This document shows, piece after piece, positions 6,999 through 16,275 of a stretch of 41,068 nt of DNA (its first letter is position 1; each line of letters starts with the position of its first letter). The DNA is taken from assembly GCA_902629535.1 (NCBI GenBank), contig CACORD010000007.1, positions 1 to 41,068 of the forward strand. The letters are read 5' to 3'. The notes beneath the pieces were generated by a model. It did no database searches. It saw only the letters and a list, made by a program, of their open reading frames with translations, and was not told the DNA's origin. A program made the translations under genes and the position numbers. The stretch comes from an uncultured Pelagibacteraceae bacterium (GTDB taxonomy: Bacteria; Pseudomonadota; Alphaproteobacteria; Pelagibacterales; Pelagibacteraceae).

Positions 6999-7163
6999 AT
7001 GGGTGAAAATATTTTATCGGTCATATATCTTTTATTACTTATTACACTGATCTTCCCAGGTTTTTATTATGCAAATAAAAATAAAAAAGTTTTTTTTAAA
7101 AATCTTGTTATTTGGCTAGGTATTATTGGAATAGTAATAATTTTTGCTAATTTTTTAAAATAG
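6999..7163 (+). CDS. Small two-helix membrane protein
   Basis: 54 residues from ATG 6999 to TAG 7161-7163, starting 14 nt after the DUF2237 stop. Helix 1 is at about 5-24 (ILSVIYLLLLITLIFPGFYY), then a basic loop (NKNKKVFFKN), then helix 2 at about 36-53 (LVIWLGIIGIVIIFANFL). The pattern N-K-x-KNLVIWLGI resembles the membrane anchor found in front of some alphaproteobacterial aspartic-protease-like proteins, but no enzyme domain follows here. It ends 4 nt before the convergent ETF-QO gene. Function unknown. Confidence 0.65.
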   Translation: MGENILSVIYLLLLITLIFPGFYYANKNKKVFFKNLVIWLGIIGIVIIFANFLK

Positions 7164-7167
7164 CAAG

Positions 7168-8787
7168 TTACATATTACCATACTTTGGTCCACCACCTCC
7201 CTCAGGGGTAACCCAAATTATATTTTGAGAAGGTTCTTTAATATCGCAAGTTTTACAATGAATACAGTTCTGAGCGTTAATAACAAATCTGTTTATATCA
7301 TTTTCCTTTTGAACCTCATAAACTCCTGCTGGACAATATCTTTGTGCTGGCTCGTCATATTTCTCAAGAGTATATTTTATCGGCAAATCTTTATCTTTTA
7401 GCTTTAAGTGCACTGGCTGATTATCCTCGTGATTAGTCCCAGTCAAATAAACTGAGCTTGTTTTATCAAAAGTAATCACATTGTCAGGTTTAGGATAATC
7501 AATTTTTGGCATTTCATCTGCAGATTTTAAAGTTTCATGATCAGAATGCTTATGTCTTAATGTAAATGGAAGTTTTCCTCTAAATAAAATTTGATCAATT
7601 CCTGTAAAAATTATTCCTAAAATTAAACCCCAATTAAAACTAGGTTTTACATTTCTTGCTTGATACAGTTCTTTATATAACCAGCTTTTTTTAAACAATT
7701 CCTCATATAATGATAAGTCTTTTTTAGACTGAATATGTTCATTGATAGCCTCAGCAGCTAAGATTCCACTTTTCATTGCAGTATGAGATCCTTTTATTTT
7801 TGGCATGTTTAAAGTTCCCGCATCACATCCAATAAGTAATGCACCTGGCATAAACATTTTTGGTAAGCTTTGAATACCACCTTCAATTAATGCTCTAGCG
7901 CCATAAGAGATTCTTTTTCCACCTTCGATAATTTTTCTTATTGATGGATGTGTTTTGAATCTTTGAAACTCATCAAAAGGAGAAAGATGTGGATTTTGAT
8001 AGTCTAAACCTATTACATATCCTAAAAACACTTGTTTGTTTTCAGCATGATAAATAAAACTTCCACCATAAGTGTTGTTATCCAAAGGCCACCCAGCTGT
8101 GTGTATCACTAATCCCTCTTCATGATTTTTTTCATCTATTTCCCAAATTTCTTTAAATCCAATTCCATATTGTTGGGGATCTTTGTCTTTACTAAGATTA
8201 AATTTTTTTATTAATTGTTTTCCTAAATGACCTCGGCAACCTTCAGCAAAAACTGTTACCTTGCCAATAAGTTCAATGCCTGGCTCAAAACTATCTTTTT
8301 TATTTCCTTGTTTATCTATACCCATGTCCTGAGTGGCTACACCTTTAACAGAACCATCATCATTAAATAAAATCTCATTTGCAGGAAATCCTGGAAATAT
8401 CTCTACACCAAGTGCTTCGGCTTGCTCAGCAAGCCATCTACATAAATTTGCAAGGCTTATAATATAATTTTTATGATTTTTTTGAACAGCAGGTAACAAC
8501 CAGGTAGGCCAACTTAAAGATTTTGTTTTTCCTAAGAATAAAAATTTTTCCTTAGAAACTTTTGTTTTTATTGGTGGATTTAAATCCTTCCAATTTGGAA
8601 TTAATTCGTCTAGTGCTCTAGTTTCAAAAACATTTCCACTTAGTATATGCGCACCGATCTCAGATGCTTTCTCCAAAACACAAACATTCAAATTTGAATC
8701 TAATTGTTTTAGTTTAATAGCAGTTGTTAATCCTGATGGTCCTCCACCAATAATTACAACATCATATTCCATTGACTCTCTGGACAT
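7168..8787 (-). CDS. etfD: Electron-transfer flavoprotein:ubiquinone oxidoreductase
   Basis: 539 residues. ETF-QO takes electrons from reduced ETF and passes them to ubiquinone at the inner membrane. The FAD site is at the N-terminus (DVVIIGGGPSGLTTAIKL, residues 9-26). The C-terminal 60 residues hold the 4Fe-4S ligands: one Cys in QRYCPAGVYEV and three in NCIHCKTCDIK, followed by the family's closing VTPEGGGGPKYGNM. Length is close to the usual 550. It lies 24 nt downstream of etfA in the dimethylglycine dehydrogenase block, which places it as the exit to the respiratory chain for methylamine oxidation. The start at 8787 could instead be the internal Met at residue 6. Confidence 0.95.
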   Translation of the reverse strand: MSRESMEYDVVIIGGGPSGLTTAIKLKQLDSNLNVCVLEKASEIGAHILSGNVFETRALDELIPNWKDLNPPIKTKVSKEKFLFLGKTKSLSWPTWLLPAVQKNHKNYIISLANLCRWLAEQAEALGVEIFPGFPANEILFNDDGSVKGVATQDMGIDKQGNKKDSFEPGIELIGKVTVFAEGCRGHLGKQLIKKFNLSKDKDPQQYGIGFKEIWEIDEKNHEEGLVIHTAGWPLDNNTYGGSFIYHAENKQVFLGYVIGLDYQNPHLSPFDEFQRFKTHPSIRKIIEGGKRISYGARALIEGGIQSLPKMFMPGALLIGCDAGTLNMPKIKGSHTAMKSGILAAEAINEHIQSKKDLSLYEELFKKSWLYKELYQARNVKPSFNWGLILGIIFTGIDQILFRGKLPFTLRHKHSDHETLKSADEMPKIDYPKPDNVITFDKTSSVYLTGTNHEDNQPVHLKLKDKDLPIKYTLEKYDEPAQRYCPAGVYEVQKENDINRFVINAQNCIHCKTCDIKEPSQNIIWVTPEGGGGPKYGNM

Positions 8788-8811
8788 ATTTTTAATTTTT
8801 TACAGATTATA

Positions 8812-9765
8812 TTATTTTTGTATAGTGTTTAATTTGTTCAGTTCTTCGATAAATTGAGGTATTGCCTCAAAAAGATCAGCCTCTAGGCCATAGTCTGCAA
8901 CACTAAAAATTGGAGCTTCACCATCCTTGTTGATTGCAACAATCACCTTGCTTTCTTTCATTCCAGCTAAATGCTGTATTGCACCAGAAATACCGATTGC
9001 AATATATAAATCTGGAACTACAACTTTTCCAGTTTGACCCACTTGATGATCATTACTTATATATCCAGCATCAACAGCTGCTCTTGATGCTCCAATAGCA
9101 GCATTTAATTTATCAGCAACAGAAGTAATTAATTTAAAATTATCTCCACTCTGCATTCCTCTTCCTCCAGAAACAACTACTCTTGCAGTTCCAAGCTCTG
9201 GTCTATCTGACTTAATTTCCTCTCTTTTCACAAATTTTGTATTATTAAATTCTTCACTTGGTTCAGCTTTTTCTATGGGCGCAGATCCACCTGAGCTTTC
9301 ACATGGGTCAAATGAAGTAGGTCTAATTGTAATACATTTTTTTGGATCTTTACTTTTTACAGTTGCAAACGCATTTCCAGCATAAATAGGTCTTAAAAAT
9401 GTATCTGTAGAAATTACTTTAATGATATCACTGACTTGAGAAGTATCTAAAGCGGCTGCAATTCGTGGCATTAAATTTTTACCAAAAGTATTCGCTGAAC
9501 AAACAACATGTGAGTAGTTTTCTGCCAATTTCACAATTACTGGTGCAAAATTTTCTGCTACAAAATTTTCATAATGAGCTGCTTCAACTTGAATAACTTT
9601 TTTTACCGGTGGTAATTCTGAAAGTTTTTTTGCTGCATCTCCGCAATTATTACCAATAATTACTGCATGAAGATCTGAATCCATTTGAGAAGCTGCAGTT
9701 ACAGCATTAAGTGTAAAAGGTTTTAATTCTTTATTATTATGTTCCGCTATTAATAAAACTGACAT
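8812..9765 (-). CDS. etfA: Electron transfer flavoprotein alpha subunit
   Basis: 317 residues, normal for EtfA/FixB. The C-terminal FAD-binding domain is clear (VVSGGRGMQSGDNFKLI, then GQTGKVVVPDLYIAIGISGA and VAINKDGEAPIFSVADYGL). With EtfB it forms the soluble carrier that accepts electrons from flavin dehydrogenases. The ATG overlaps the etfB stop by one base (TAATG). Being between dimethylglycine dehydrogenase/etfB and ETF-QO, it likely serves that enzyme first, although ETF also serves acyl-CoA dehydrogenases. Confidence 0.95.
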   Translation of the reverse strand: MSVLLIAEHNNKELKPFTLNAVTAASQMDSDLHAVIIGNNCGDAAKKLSELPPVKKVIQVEAAHYENFVAENFAPVIVKLAENYSHVVCSANTFGKNLMPRIAAALDTSQVSDIIKVISTDTFLRPIYAGNAFATVKSKDPKKCITIRPTSFDPCESSGGSAPIEKAEPSEEFNNTKFVKREEIKSDRPELGTARVVVSGGRGMQSGDNFKLITSVADKLNAAIGASRAAVDAGYISNDHQVGQTGKVVVPDLYIAIGISGAIQHLAGMKESKVIVAINKDGEAPIFSVADYGLEADLFEAIPQFIEELNKLNTIQK

Positions 9766-10514
9766 TATATAACTTTTGCTTCATTTTTTAATTTTTGTAC
9801 TAACTCAGCCACACTTTTAACTTTTATTCCTGCTTTTCTTTTCGGTGGCTCTTCAACTTTAATTTGCTCGATTCTTGGAGAAGTATCTACTCCTAAATCT
9901 GACGCATTCAATTGCTCGATAGGTTTTTTCTTTGCTTTCATTATATTTGGTAATGAAGCATATCTAGGTTCATTTAGTCTTAAATCACAAGTGACTATTG
10001 CGGGTATATTTATTTCTATCGTCTCTAAACCCTCATCAATCTCTCTAGTAACCTCAAGTTTTTTATCTTTGATCTCAATTTTAGAAGCAAATGTTGCTTG
10101 GGGCCAATTTAGCAAAGCACTTAACATTTGACCTGTTTGGTTACAATCATCATCAATAGCCTGTTTTCCCATAAAAACTAAATCTGGTTTTTCTTTTTCA
10201 ACAATTTTTTGTAACAATTTAGATACAGCCAAAGGTTCTAAAATTCCATCAGCTTTAATAAGAATACCTCTATCAGCTCCAACAGCTAATGCTTTACGAA
10301 CAGTTTCTTGAGCTTTTTCTTCCCCAACGCTCACCGCGACTACTTCAGTTGCTTTCCCTGACTCTTTGATTTTAACTGCTTCCTCAATAGCATTATCATC
10401 TGGCGGATTAGTAGACATTTTAACATTTTCAGTTACTACACCAGTGTTATCTTCTTTTACTCTGATTTGTACGTTATAATCAATTACTCTTTTTACTGCG
10501 ACTAAAATTTTCAT
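9765..10514 (-). CDS. etfB: Electron transfer flavoprotein beta subunit
   Basis: 249 residues, normal for EtfB/FixA. It starts [20 protein letters not shown] and carries the nucleotide-binding block [20 protein letters not shown] and the motif [21 protein letters not shown], the classic EtfB recognition region with the Lys-rich end. It partners EtfA in the cytoplasm. The start overlaps the stop of the dimethylglycine dehydrogenase gene by one base, so the two are translationally coupled, which is good evidence that this ETF accepts electrons from that dehydrogenase. Confidence 0.95.
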   Translation of the reverse strand: MKILVAVKRVIDYNVQIRVKEDNTGVVTENVKMSTNPPDDNAIEEAVKIKESGKATEVVAVSVGEEKAQETVRKALAVGADRGILIKADGILEPLAVSKLLQKIVEKEKPDLVFMGKQAIDDDCNQTGQMLSALLNWPQATFASKIEIKDKKLEVTREIDEGLETIEINIPAIVTCDLRLNEPRYASLPNIMKAKKKPIEQLNASDLGVDTSPRIEQIKVEEPPKRKAGIKVKSVAELVQKLKNEAKVI

Positions 10515-12946
10515 TAAGCTCTCAATAATTTATTTTCAGAATCGTATGGACTTTCATCAAGTATTGTAGCCTCATACATTTTTCCAAGAATATCAACTTT
10601 AAGTTTTTCACCCACATTTGCTAAATCAGGTTTTACCATTGCTAAAGCTATAGATTTATCTAATCTAAAACCATATTCTCCACCTGTCGCTCTTCCAACA
10701 ACTTTGTCATCTTTATAAATTGGGTTGTTTCCTAATACATCTGAATCTGTAGTATTATGAACCTCTAATGTTACTAGCTTATTATCAAAACCCTTTTCTC
10801 TCCATTTGTTTAGTGCTTCAAGTCCTATAAAATTTCCTTTATTAGGATGAATAAATCTATCTAGCCCAGACTCATAAGGTGAATATTCAATTGATAGTTC
10901 AGTTCCTACAAGTTTATAAGATTTTTCAACTCTTAAACTGTTCATAGCTCTTATTCCAAATGGTTTGAGACCGAGATCCTTACCTGCCTCCATTAATTTA
11001 TCAAAAATATGGTTTTGATATTCAATTGGATGATGCAATTCCCAACCAAGTTCACCGACAAAATTTACTCTCATAGCATTAACTGGTGCATAACCAACAT
11101 TAACATTTTTAGCTGTCAGCCATTTAAAATTTTCATTTGAAAAATCATCTGTTGAAACTTTCTGCATAAGTTCTCTAGCTTTTGGGCCAGCAACTACAAG
11201 CACACCCGTACTATTTGTTAAATCTTCAAATATTACTGACCCATCCGTTGGCATCCATTTTTGGATCCAATCATGGTCTAATCTTAAATTTGCTCCAGCA
11301 GAAACTAGGTAATAACTATTTTCAGCTTCCTTCATAATCGTAAATTCTGAATGAACACCACCTTTAGTATTTAGTGCATGACAAAGATTAATTCTTCCAA
11401 TTTTTTTTGGAAGTTTGTTAGCTACTAAATAGTCTAAAAATTCCTCTGCCTTTGGACCTTTAATTCTACATTTTGCAAAGGCTGTCATATCTAAAAGTCC
11501 AACATTCTTTTTAACATTTTCACATTCTTTCTTAATTGCATCAAACCATTTTGATCTTCTAAAAGACCAATCATCTTTTTGTTCCATGCCATCAGTTGCA
11601 AAAAAATTTGGTCTTTCCCATCCAAATTTTTGTCCAAAAACAGCTCCAAGATCTTTCATTCTCTCATAACAAGGCGATGTTCTTAAAGGTCTAGCGGCTG
11701 GTCTTTCTTCGTCAGGATAATGAACGATAAATACGTGACTGTATGCTTCTTCATTTTTTGCTTTGAGATATGACTTTGTTGCATAATTTCCATAACGTCT
11801 TGGTTCAACACCAAGCATATCAATGGTTGGTTCACCATCTACAATCCATTCTGCTAATTGCCAGCCTGCTCCACCTGCTGCAGTTATTCCAAAACTATGC
11901 CCCTCATTAATCCAAAAATTTTTAAGTCCCCAGGCTGGGCCAACAATAGGATTACCATCAGGTGTATAACATATTGCACCATTGTAAACTTTCTTTACTC
12001 CAACCTCTCCAAATGCTGGAACTCTATGTATTGCGCCTTCAATGTGTGGAGCCAGTCTGTCTAAATCCTCTTGAAACAATTCATATTCAGAATCTTTTGA
12101 AGGACCTTCTACATAACATGCTGGTGCACCATCTTCATATGGTCCTAATATTAATCCACCAGCTTCTTCTCTCATATACCATCTGCTATCGCTATCTCTT
12201 AGTACTCCCATCTCCGGAAGACCTTCTTTTTTTCTTTTTTGTATCTCTGGATGTGGTTCAGTTACGATATACTGATGTTCAACTGGTATCACTGGGATAT
12301 CTAATCCAACCATCTCTCCAGTTTGTCTTGCAAAATTTCCTGAGCAAGAAATAACATGTTCACATTCTATTGAACCTTTATCTGTTTCAACAATCCATCC
12401 ATCTTTAGTTTGTCTCATTGATAACACTGTCGTGTTTCTATAAATTTCTGCTCCTCTATTTCTTGCACCTGTAGCAAGGGCTTGGGTTAGATCTGCGGGT
12501 TGAATATATCCATCTTCAGGGTGTTGAATTGCTCCAACTAAATCATCAGTATGACAAAGAGGCCAAATTTCTTTTACTTGTTGAGGCGTTAAAAATTTAA
12601 CATCAACACCGATTGTTTTAGCTACACCAGCATATTGATGATACTCATCCATTCTATCTTTTGTGCTTGCTAGACGGATATTTGAAACAACACTGAAACC
12701 AACATTCTTACCGGTCTCCTCCTCTAATTTTTTATAAAGATTTACTGCGTACTTGTGAAGTTGACCAACAGAATAACTCATATTAAAAAGAGGTAATAAT
12801 CCCGCTGCATGCCAAGTTGAGCCTGAAGTTAATTCTTTTCTTTCAATTAAAACAACATCAGACCAGCCTTTTTTTGCTAAATGATAAAGAGCACTTACTC
12901 CAACTACTCCTCCACCGATTACGACAACTTTTGCTTTGGATTTCAT
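10514..12946 (-). CDS. dmgdh: Dimethylglycine/sarcosine dehydrogenase family flavoprotein
   Basis: 810 residues with two domains. The N-terminal FAD-dependent amine oxidase part begins [20 protein letters not shown], and [11 protein letters not shown] (41-51) holds His46 at the place where the flavin is covalently bound in dimethylglycine and sarcosine dehydrogenases. From about residue 440 a GcvT-like tetrahydrofolate domain follows ([33 protein letters not shown]). The enzyme removes a methyl group from dimethylglycine (or sarcosine), passes the one-carbon unit to tetrahydrofolate and electrons to ETF. Because sarcosine oxidase is encoded separately at 27476-32582, dimethylglycine is the better guess for the substrate. 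Overlap with etfB and proximity to etfA and ETF-QO support it. Confidence 0.88.
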   Translation of the reverse strand: MKSKAKVVVIGGGVVGVSALYHLAKKGWSDVVLIERKELTSGSTWHAAGLLPLFNMSYSVGQLHKYAVNLYKKLEEETGKNVGFSVVSNIRLASTKDRMDEYHQYAGVAKTIGVDVKFLTPQQVKEIWPLCHTDDLVGAIQHPEDGYIQPADLTQALATGARNRGAEIYRNTTVLSMRQTKDGWIVETDKGSIECEHVISCSGNFARQTGEMVGLDIPVIPVEHQYIVTEPHPEIQKRKKEGLPEMGVLRDSDSRWYMREEAGGLILGPYEDGAPACYVEGPSKDSEYELFQEDLDRLAPHIEGAIHRVPAFGEVGVKKVYNGAICYTPDGNPIVGPAWGLKNFWINEGHSFGITAAGGAGWQLAEWIVDGEPTIDMLGVEPRRYGNYATKSYLKAKNEEAYSHVFIVHYPDEERPAARPLRTSPCYERMKDLGAVFGQKFGWERPNFFATDGMEQKDDWSFRRSKWFDAIKKECENVKKNVGLLDMTAFAKCRIKGPKAEEFLDYLVANKLPKKIGRINLCHALNTKGGVHSEFTIMKEAENSYYLVSAGANLRLDHDWIQKWMPTDGSVIFEDLTNSTGVLVVAGPKARELMQKVSTDDFSNENFKWLTAKNVNVGYAPVNAMRVNFVGELGWELHHPIEYQNHIFDKLMEAGKDLGLKPFGIRAMNSLRVEKSYKLVGTELSIEYSPYESGLDRFIHPNKGNFIGLEALNKWREKGFDNKLVTLEVHNTTDSDVLGNNPIYKDDKVVGRATGGEYGFRLDKSIALAMVKPDLANVGEKLKVDILGKMYEATILDESPYDSENKLLRA

Positions 12947-13002
12947 TAAACGATTCCTACTAAATTTTTATTCATAACGAAACAAAATTGTATTATGTAT
13001 GA

Positions 13003-13476
13003 TCAAATTGAACTTCCTAGTGCTATTGGGCTAGAAACCATTGTGGTCAACCAACAGTCTTTAAGGGGTCCGTCTGCAGTATATTTTTCTACTTGCCAGT
13101 TGAACTTATGGTAGATCTTATCTTTATCTAAAATTATAACCTCAAATTGTGCCCATTTGTCACCACCTCCTACCTTTGTAATTGTGTGACTTAAATGATT
13201 AAGAAGCATTTGATAAGAATTTCCTTTAATCATCATCTTAAAATTTGGCAAAGGACCAGTACTTTTTTTATTACTTGGATGAGCGAAATTCCAGGTTTGT
13301 TCGATCCCACTATCCTTATAATTAATGTCATTTTTTTGGAGACCGTTTAATTGGATCTCAACAACTTTTGAAGGTTTTATATTGCTATTAGGTTTAAGCA
13401 ATTCAGCTTTTGTTATTGAAATTGAAAAGACAAGAATAATTAAAACTTTAAATATTATTCGCAGTTTTTTTAACAT
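13003..13476 (-). CDS. Exported DUF4864-like protein
   Basis: 157 residues with a signal peptide at about 1-24 (MLKKLRIIFKVLIILVFSIS...KAE). The mature part has the pattern VVEIQLNGLQKNDINYKDSGIEQTW..AHPSNKKSTGPLPNFKMM and ends in DGPLKDCWLTT, which resembles DUF4864, a periplasmic family without a known role. Its start overlaps the preceding oxidoreductase gene by 29 nt, an unusually long overlap but in keeping with the packed genome. The gap of 56 nt to the dimethylglycine dehydrogenase gene is the largest in this block and could hold a promoter for the downstream ETF genes. Confidence 0.7.
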   Translation of the reverse strand: MLKKLRIIFKVLIILVFSISITKAELLKPNSNIKPSKVVEIQLNGLQKNDINYKDSGIEQTWNFAHPSNKKSTGPLPNFKMMIKGNSYQMLLNHLSHTITKVGGGDKWAQFEVIILDKDKIYHKFNWQVEKYTADGPLKDCWLTTMVSSPIALGSSI

Positions 13477-14017
13477 CTTCTAAAAATTTTTTTCTTTTTT
13501 TATCCTCTACAAATGGTACTGCAAAGTATCTTCGATATACCACATCCCTTATGCCGCATATATTAAAAACTCCTCTTCTTAATCTTTTTGTTGGCATATT
13601 TAAAAAGAATGTTCTTACAGCGAATTGTGGCGAGCCATAAGTACAAAAAACTACCGCTTTTTTTCCTTTTAAATTTCCAAGCGGATAACCATAATTTCCA
13701 AATAATTTCTTAAATCTAAAAGCCCAAGGTGGTGCAAGAACCTTATCAATCCATCCTTCCACAATTGCCGGCATTCTAAAATTCCATATAGGTGCGATTA
13801 ATACTATTGCATCCGAACTTTCTACTCTTTTTCTATGATCCAAAACCTGATTGTCTGGATCTTCACCTGAAAAAACTGGATCAAATTTTTCTTTATATAA
13901 GTCAACTATATCTACTTGATGGCCGTTATTTTCTAAAGTTTCCTTAAATGTATCTCGAATTGCCGCGTTAAAAGATCTTTCATCATAATGACCATAAACA
14001 ACAAATATTTTTTTCAT
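13448..14017 (-). CDS. Flavodoxin-fold NAD(P)H oxidoreductase
   Basis: 189 residues of the Flavodoxin_2 (KefF/MdaB/WrbA-like) fold. The start KKIFVVYGHYDERSFNAAI gives the first beta strand and the flavin phosphate-binding loop, and DAIVLIAPIWNFRMPAIVEGWIDKVLAPPWAF matches the family's second flavin loop and dimer contact. Members reduce quinones or other small electrophiles two electrons at a time with NAD(P)H. The start overlaps the CoA-binding protein stop by one base. Substrate not evident. Confidence 0.85.
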   Translation of the reverse strand: MKKIFVVYGHYDERSFNAAIRDTFKETLENNGHQVDIVDLYKEKFDPVFSGEDPDNQVLDHRKRVESSDAIVLIAPIWNFRMPAIVEGWIDKVLAPPWAFRFKKLFGNYGYPLGNLKGKKAVVFCTYGSPQFAVRTFFLNMPTKRLRRGVFNICGIRDVVYRRYFAVPFVEDKKRKKFLEDVKKTANNI

Positions 14018-14418
14018 TAATTAAAATACTTTTCGTACTCTATTTTCGTACATTTGTTTTCAATGTATATAATATCATTTGTCTCAACAATTTTTTTTGC
14101 CTCTTCATTTCTTATATCCAATTGTAACCATAAAACCTTAGCTTTTACTTTAATTGCATCTTTTGCAATTTCAGCTGCTTCATTTGAGGGCCTGAATACA
14201 TCAACTATTTCTATTGGGCCATCAATCTCCTTAATATTTCCAAAAACTTTCTCACCTAATATACTTTCTCCTTTCATAGATGGATTAACTGGATAAACTT
14301 TAAAACCGTAATCTTGTAAGTATTTCATTACAACTGAAGATGTTTTTGTTAAATCTTTACTTGCACCAACAAGCGCAATATTTTTATATTTTTTTAAAAC
14401 CTCTTTAATAATTTCCAT
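14017..14418 (-). CDS. CoA-binding domain protein (YccU-like)
   Basis: 133 residues forming a single Rossmann-type CoA_binding domain (PF02629/PF13380 type). YKNIALVGASKDLTKTSSVV (11-30) is the nucleotide loop, followed by VYPVNPSMKGESILGEKVF and VDVFRPSNEAAEIAKDAI. Length fits the stand-alone YccU group. The exact function of this group is unknown; it binds CoA or a related nucleotide. It is in a run of minus-strand genes with spacings of a few bases, with an enoyl-CoA hydratase homologue two genes upstream. Confidence 0.88.
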   Translation of the reverse strand: MEIIKEVLKKYKNIALVGASKDLTKTSSVVMKYLQDYGFKVYPVNPSMKGESILGEKVFGNIKEIDGPIEIVDVFRPSNEAAEIAKDAIKVKAKVLWLQLDIRNEEAKKIVETNDIIYIENKCTKIEYEKYFN

Positions 14419-14423
14419 CTTAA

Positions 14424-14612
14424 CTACTTCTCACCCATTATCTTATCCTCACAAAATTTTTTAGCCTCCTTGATTGTCATTGGTTTTTCCAACTTTTGAC
14501 TGCCTGCAACACATGCATCTATAGCTCTCTTAAAATTGTGGTCTCTAAAAGTAAAAATAAAATAAAGACCTATAATGATTAAAATAATGGTTATAAAATT
14601 TTTAACTTTCAC
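14424..14612 (-). CDS. Small single-helix membrane or exported protein
   Basis: 62 residues starting at a GTG that overlaps the upstream stop (GTGA). One N-terminal hydrophobic helix at about 4-23 (KNFITIILIIIGLYFIFTFR) is followed by a short basic and polar part containing Cys34 and Cys54 (KRAIDACVAGSQK, KKFCEDKI). The two cysteines, placed outside the membrane by the positive-inside rule, could form a disulfide. I do not recognise the family. Operon position suggests expression with the hydratase and CoA-binding genes. Confidence 0.65.
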   Translation of the reverse strand: MKVKNFITIILIIIGLYFIFTFRDHNFKRAIDACVAGSQKLEKPMTIKEAKKFCEDKIMGEK

Positions 14613-15382
14613 TTATTTTTCCAATTAGGCTTTCTTTTTTCTAAAAAAGCAGAAACACCTTCTTTTGCATCCATTGCCATCATATTTAATGTCATCATTT
14701 TACTTGCATACAAGTATGCTTTTCTTAGTGGCATTTCTAACTGCTTATAAAAAGCTTGTTTCCCAATTTTAATTGTTAGATTAGATTTAGATGCAATTTT
14801 TTTTGCAATTTTTAAGGTCTCAGTATTTATTTTTGATTTTGAAAAATAATCATTAATTAAACCAATTTCCTTTGCATAATCCGCTTTTATTGGTTCACCA
14901 GTAAGAAGCATCTTCATCATTGGTTTTCGATTGATTTTTCTACTAACTGCAACCATAGGAGTGCTACAAAACAATCCAATATTTACCCCTGGTGTTGCAA
15001 AAAGTGCATCTTTGGTACTGTAAGCTAAATCACAGCTAGCAACTAATTGACATCCTGCTGCATAAGCTGCTCCATGAACCTTTGCTATAACAGGCTTTCT
15101 ACCTTCAACTATTTGTAGCATCAACTTTGAACAAAGATTGAATAATTTTTGATACCTTTCTTTTTTCTTTAAATCTTTTACCTCTTTTAAGTTATGACCT
15201 GCGCTAAAACCTTTTCCTGCACCCTCTAGAATTATTACCTTTACTTTTTTATCTTTATCTAATTTTTTAAAAATATTAATTAAATCTTTTAAATTTTTAT
15301 AAGATAAAGCATTATATGTTTTTGGTTCATTGATTATTACCCTTGCTATATCTTTATTTTGATTGATGATTTTTACATTCAT
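14609..15382 (-). CDS. Enoyl-CoA hydratase/isomerase family protein (ECHDC3-like)
   Basis: 257 residues of the crotonase fold. The oxyanion-hole segments are GKGFSAGHNLKEV (56-68) and KVHGAAYAAGCQLVASCDLA (about 101-120), followed by FATPGVNIGLFCSTPMVAVS. The AGHNLKE and GLFCSTP wording is closest to the ECHDC3 group, whose substrate is uncertain, rather than to the standard FadB-type hydratase. It is cytoplasmic. It lies 6 nt after the nucleotidyltransferase gene. Confidence 0.87.
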   Translation of the reverse strand: MNVKIINQNKDIARVIINEPKTYNALSYKNLKDLINIFKKLDKDKKVKVIILEGAGKGFSAGHNLKEVKDLKKKERYQKLFNLCSKLMLQIVEGRKPVIAKVHGAAYAAGCQLVASCDLAYSTKDALFATPGVNIGLFCSTPMVAVSRKINRKPMMKMLLTGEPIKADYAKEIGLINDYFSKSKINTETLKIAKKIASKSNLTIKIGKQAFYKQLEMPLRKAYLYASKMMTLNMMAMDAKEGVSAFLEKRKPNWKNK

Positions 15383-15388
15383 TAGAAG

Positions 15389-15763
15389 TTACTTGAGTTT
15401 ACCTTCTTCCCTCATCTTTGCTCTTATCTTGGTGGCTGAAATTTTTTGTATTTCCTCAGGTAAAACAATTTCTTCTATCTTATAACCAACACCTCTTCCA
15501 TAACAAATGTTTGTAATATTGGGAACTAACATAATTTTAAAACGTCCTTCGAATTCTGGATTAAGTTTATCTTCAATATTTTTTTTTACTGTTTCAAAGT
15601 CAAATGGATTATCATCCACACCTTGTACATCTCTGATTTGTATGCAAACTTGATCAGTTTTTTTAATTATTTCTTTAAATAATGTATAGTGACCATCATG
15701 AAAAGGCTGCCATCTTCCTAACATTTGTGCAGTTGGTTTTTTATTGTCCCATTTATAAGACAT
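15389..15763 (-). CDS. Cytidylyltransferase-like nucleotidyltransferase
   Basis: 124 residues from the ATG at 15763, which shares its A with the upstream stop (TAATG); an in-frame extension to 15796 would overlap more and starts without a usual codon context. LGRWQPFHDGHYTLF (15-29) contains the HxGH motif, and ISATKIR (108-114) is the second catalytic motif of the cytidylyltransferase/NMNAT superfamily. Such enzymes join a nucleoside monophosphate to a small phosphorylated substrate. The partner is not evident. The strict coupling with the kinase-like gene upstream suggests a kinase then nucleotidyltransferase sequence in one pathway. Confidence 0.82.
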   Translation of the reverse strand: MSYKWDNKKPTAQMLGRWQPFHDGHYTLFKEIIKKTDQVCIQIRDVQGVDDNPFDFETVKKNIEDKLNPEFEGRFKIMLVPNITNICYGRGVGYKIEEIVLPEEIQKISATKIRAKMREEGKLK

Positions 15764-16170
15764 TATACTATTTCCTTTAATATTTTTGGTGCCCAATTTT
15801 TAGCATCTTGAGTGGTAACATGATAGTTATACTTCTCTGGTTTTACGAACATTTTATTAGTATCATCAAACCTACCTTCTTTAATAGTATCGACCCATAT
15901 AATAAAATCTGCTGGAAACAGCGCTCTCGCAGCAGGGGTTGGACAAACAAAATCTGCAACGACATGATTACCTTGATCTCTAAACTCTTTTGCTTTTGCC
16001 CACATTCTTTTAGCCTGTCTTGTTCTTCCCTCTGCTGAAAAATCCCAATCATTTGCTTCTTTTCTTACTTCATCAGCATTGAGCCACTTTGCTTTTAATA
16101 GTGGGACTAACTCAGAGGCTAAAGTCGTTTTACCTGAACCTGGCAAACCCATAATTAATATAATCTTCAT
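15763..16170 (-). CDS. APS-kinase-like small P-loop kinase
   Basis: 135 residues. The P-loop GLPGSGKTT (8-16), WLNADEVRKEANDW (30-43) and VVADFVCPTPAARALF match the adenylylsulfate kinase fold in the usual order. It is much shorter than a full CysC (about 200 residues) and ATP sulfurylase is not nearby, so assimilatory sulfate activation is doubtful. Phosphorylation of some other small molecule is more likely. It is the first gene of a long minus-strand run and is divergent from the MetF-like gene across about 105 nt. Confidence 0.78.
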   Translation of the reverse strand: MKIILIMGLPGSGKTTLASELVPLLKAKWLNADEVRKEANDWDFSAEGRTRQAKRMWAKAKEFRDQGNHVVADFVCPTPAARALFPADFIIWVDTIKEGRFDDTNKMFVKPEKYNYHVTTQDAKNWAPKILKEIV

Positions 16171-16275
16171 GACTTAAGATAGTTAACAACCCACTCAATT
16201 TTAAGCAACAAATTTCATTGCGTCATTTGATAAAATTCTTTGACAGCTTTTTCAAAAAAGATAATGATCTATAAA

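Noticed and set aside
11962..12354. A 130-residue open frame on the plus strand opposite the dimethylglycine dehydrogenase gene
   Set aside because: It lies inside a strongly supported gene, has no recognisable domain, and its composition is that of an antisense frame.
16240..16275. Upstream TTG start for the MetF-like gene
   Set aside because: The TTG is part of TTGACA, a likely -35 element, and the family homology begins after the ATG at 16276.
16171..16275. Riboswitch for glycine or SAM upstream of the MetF-like gene, or similarly upstream of fhs (32583-32698)
   Set aside because: I found no conserved helices or tetraloops of these classes; the gaps are too short and AT-only.
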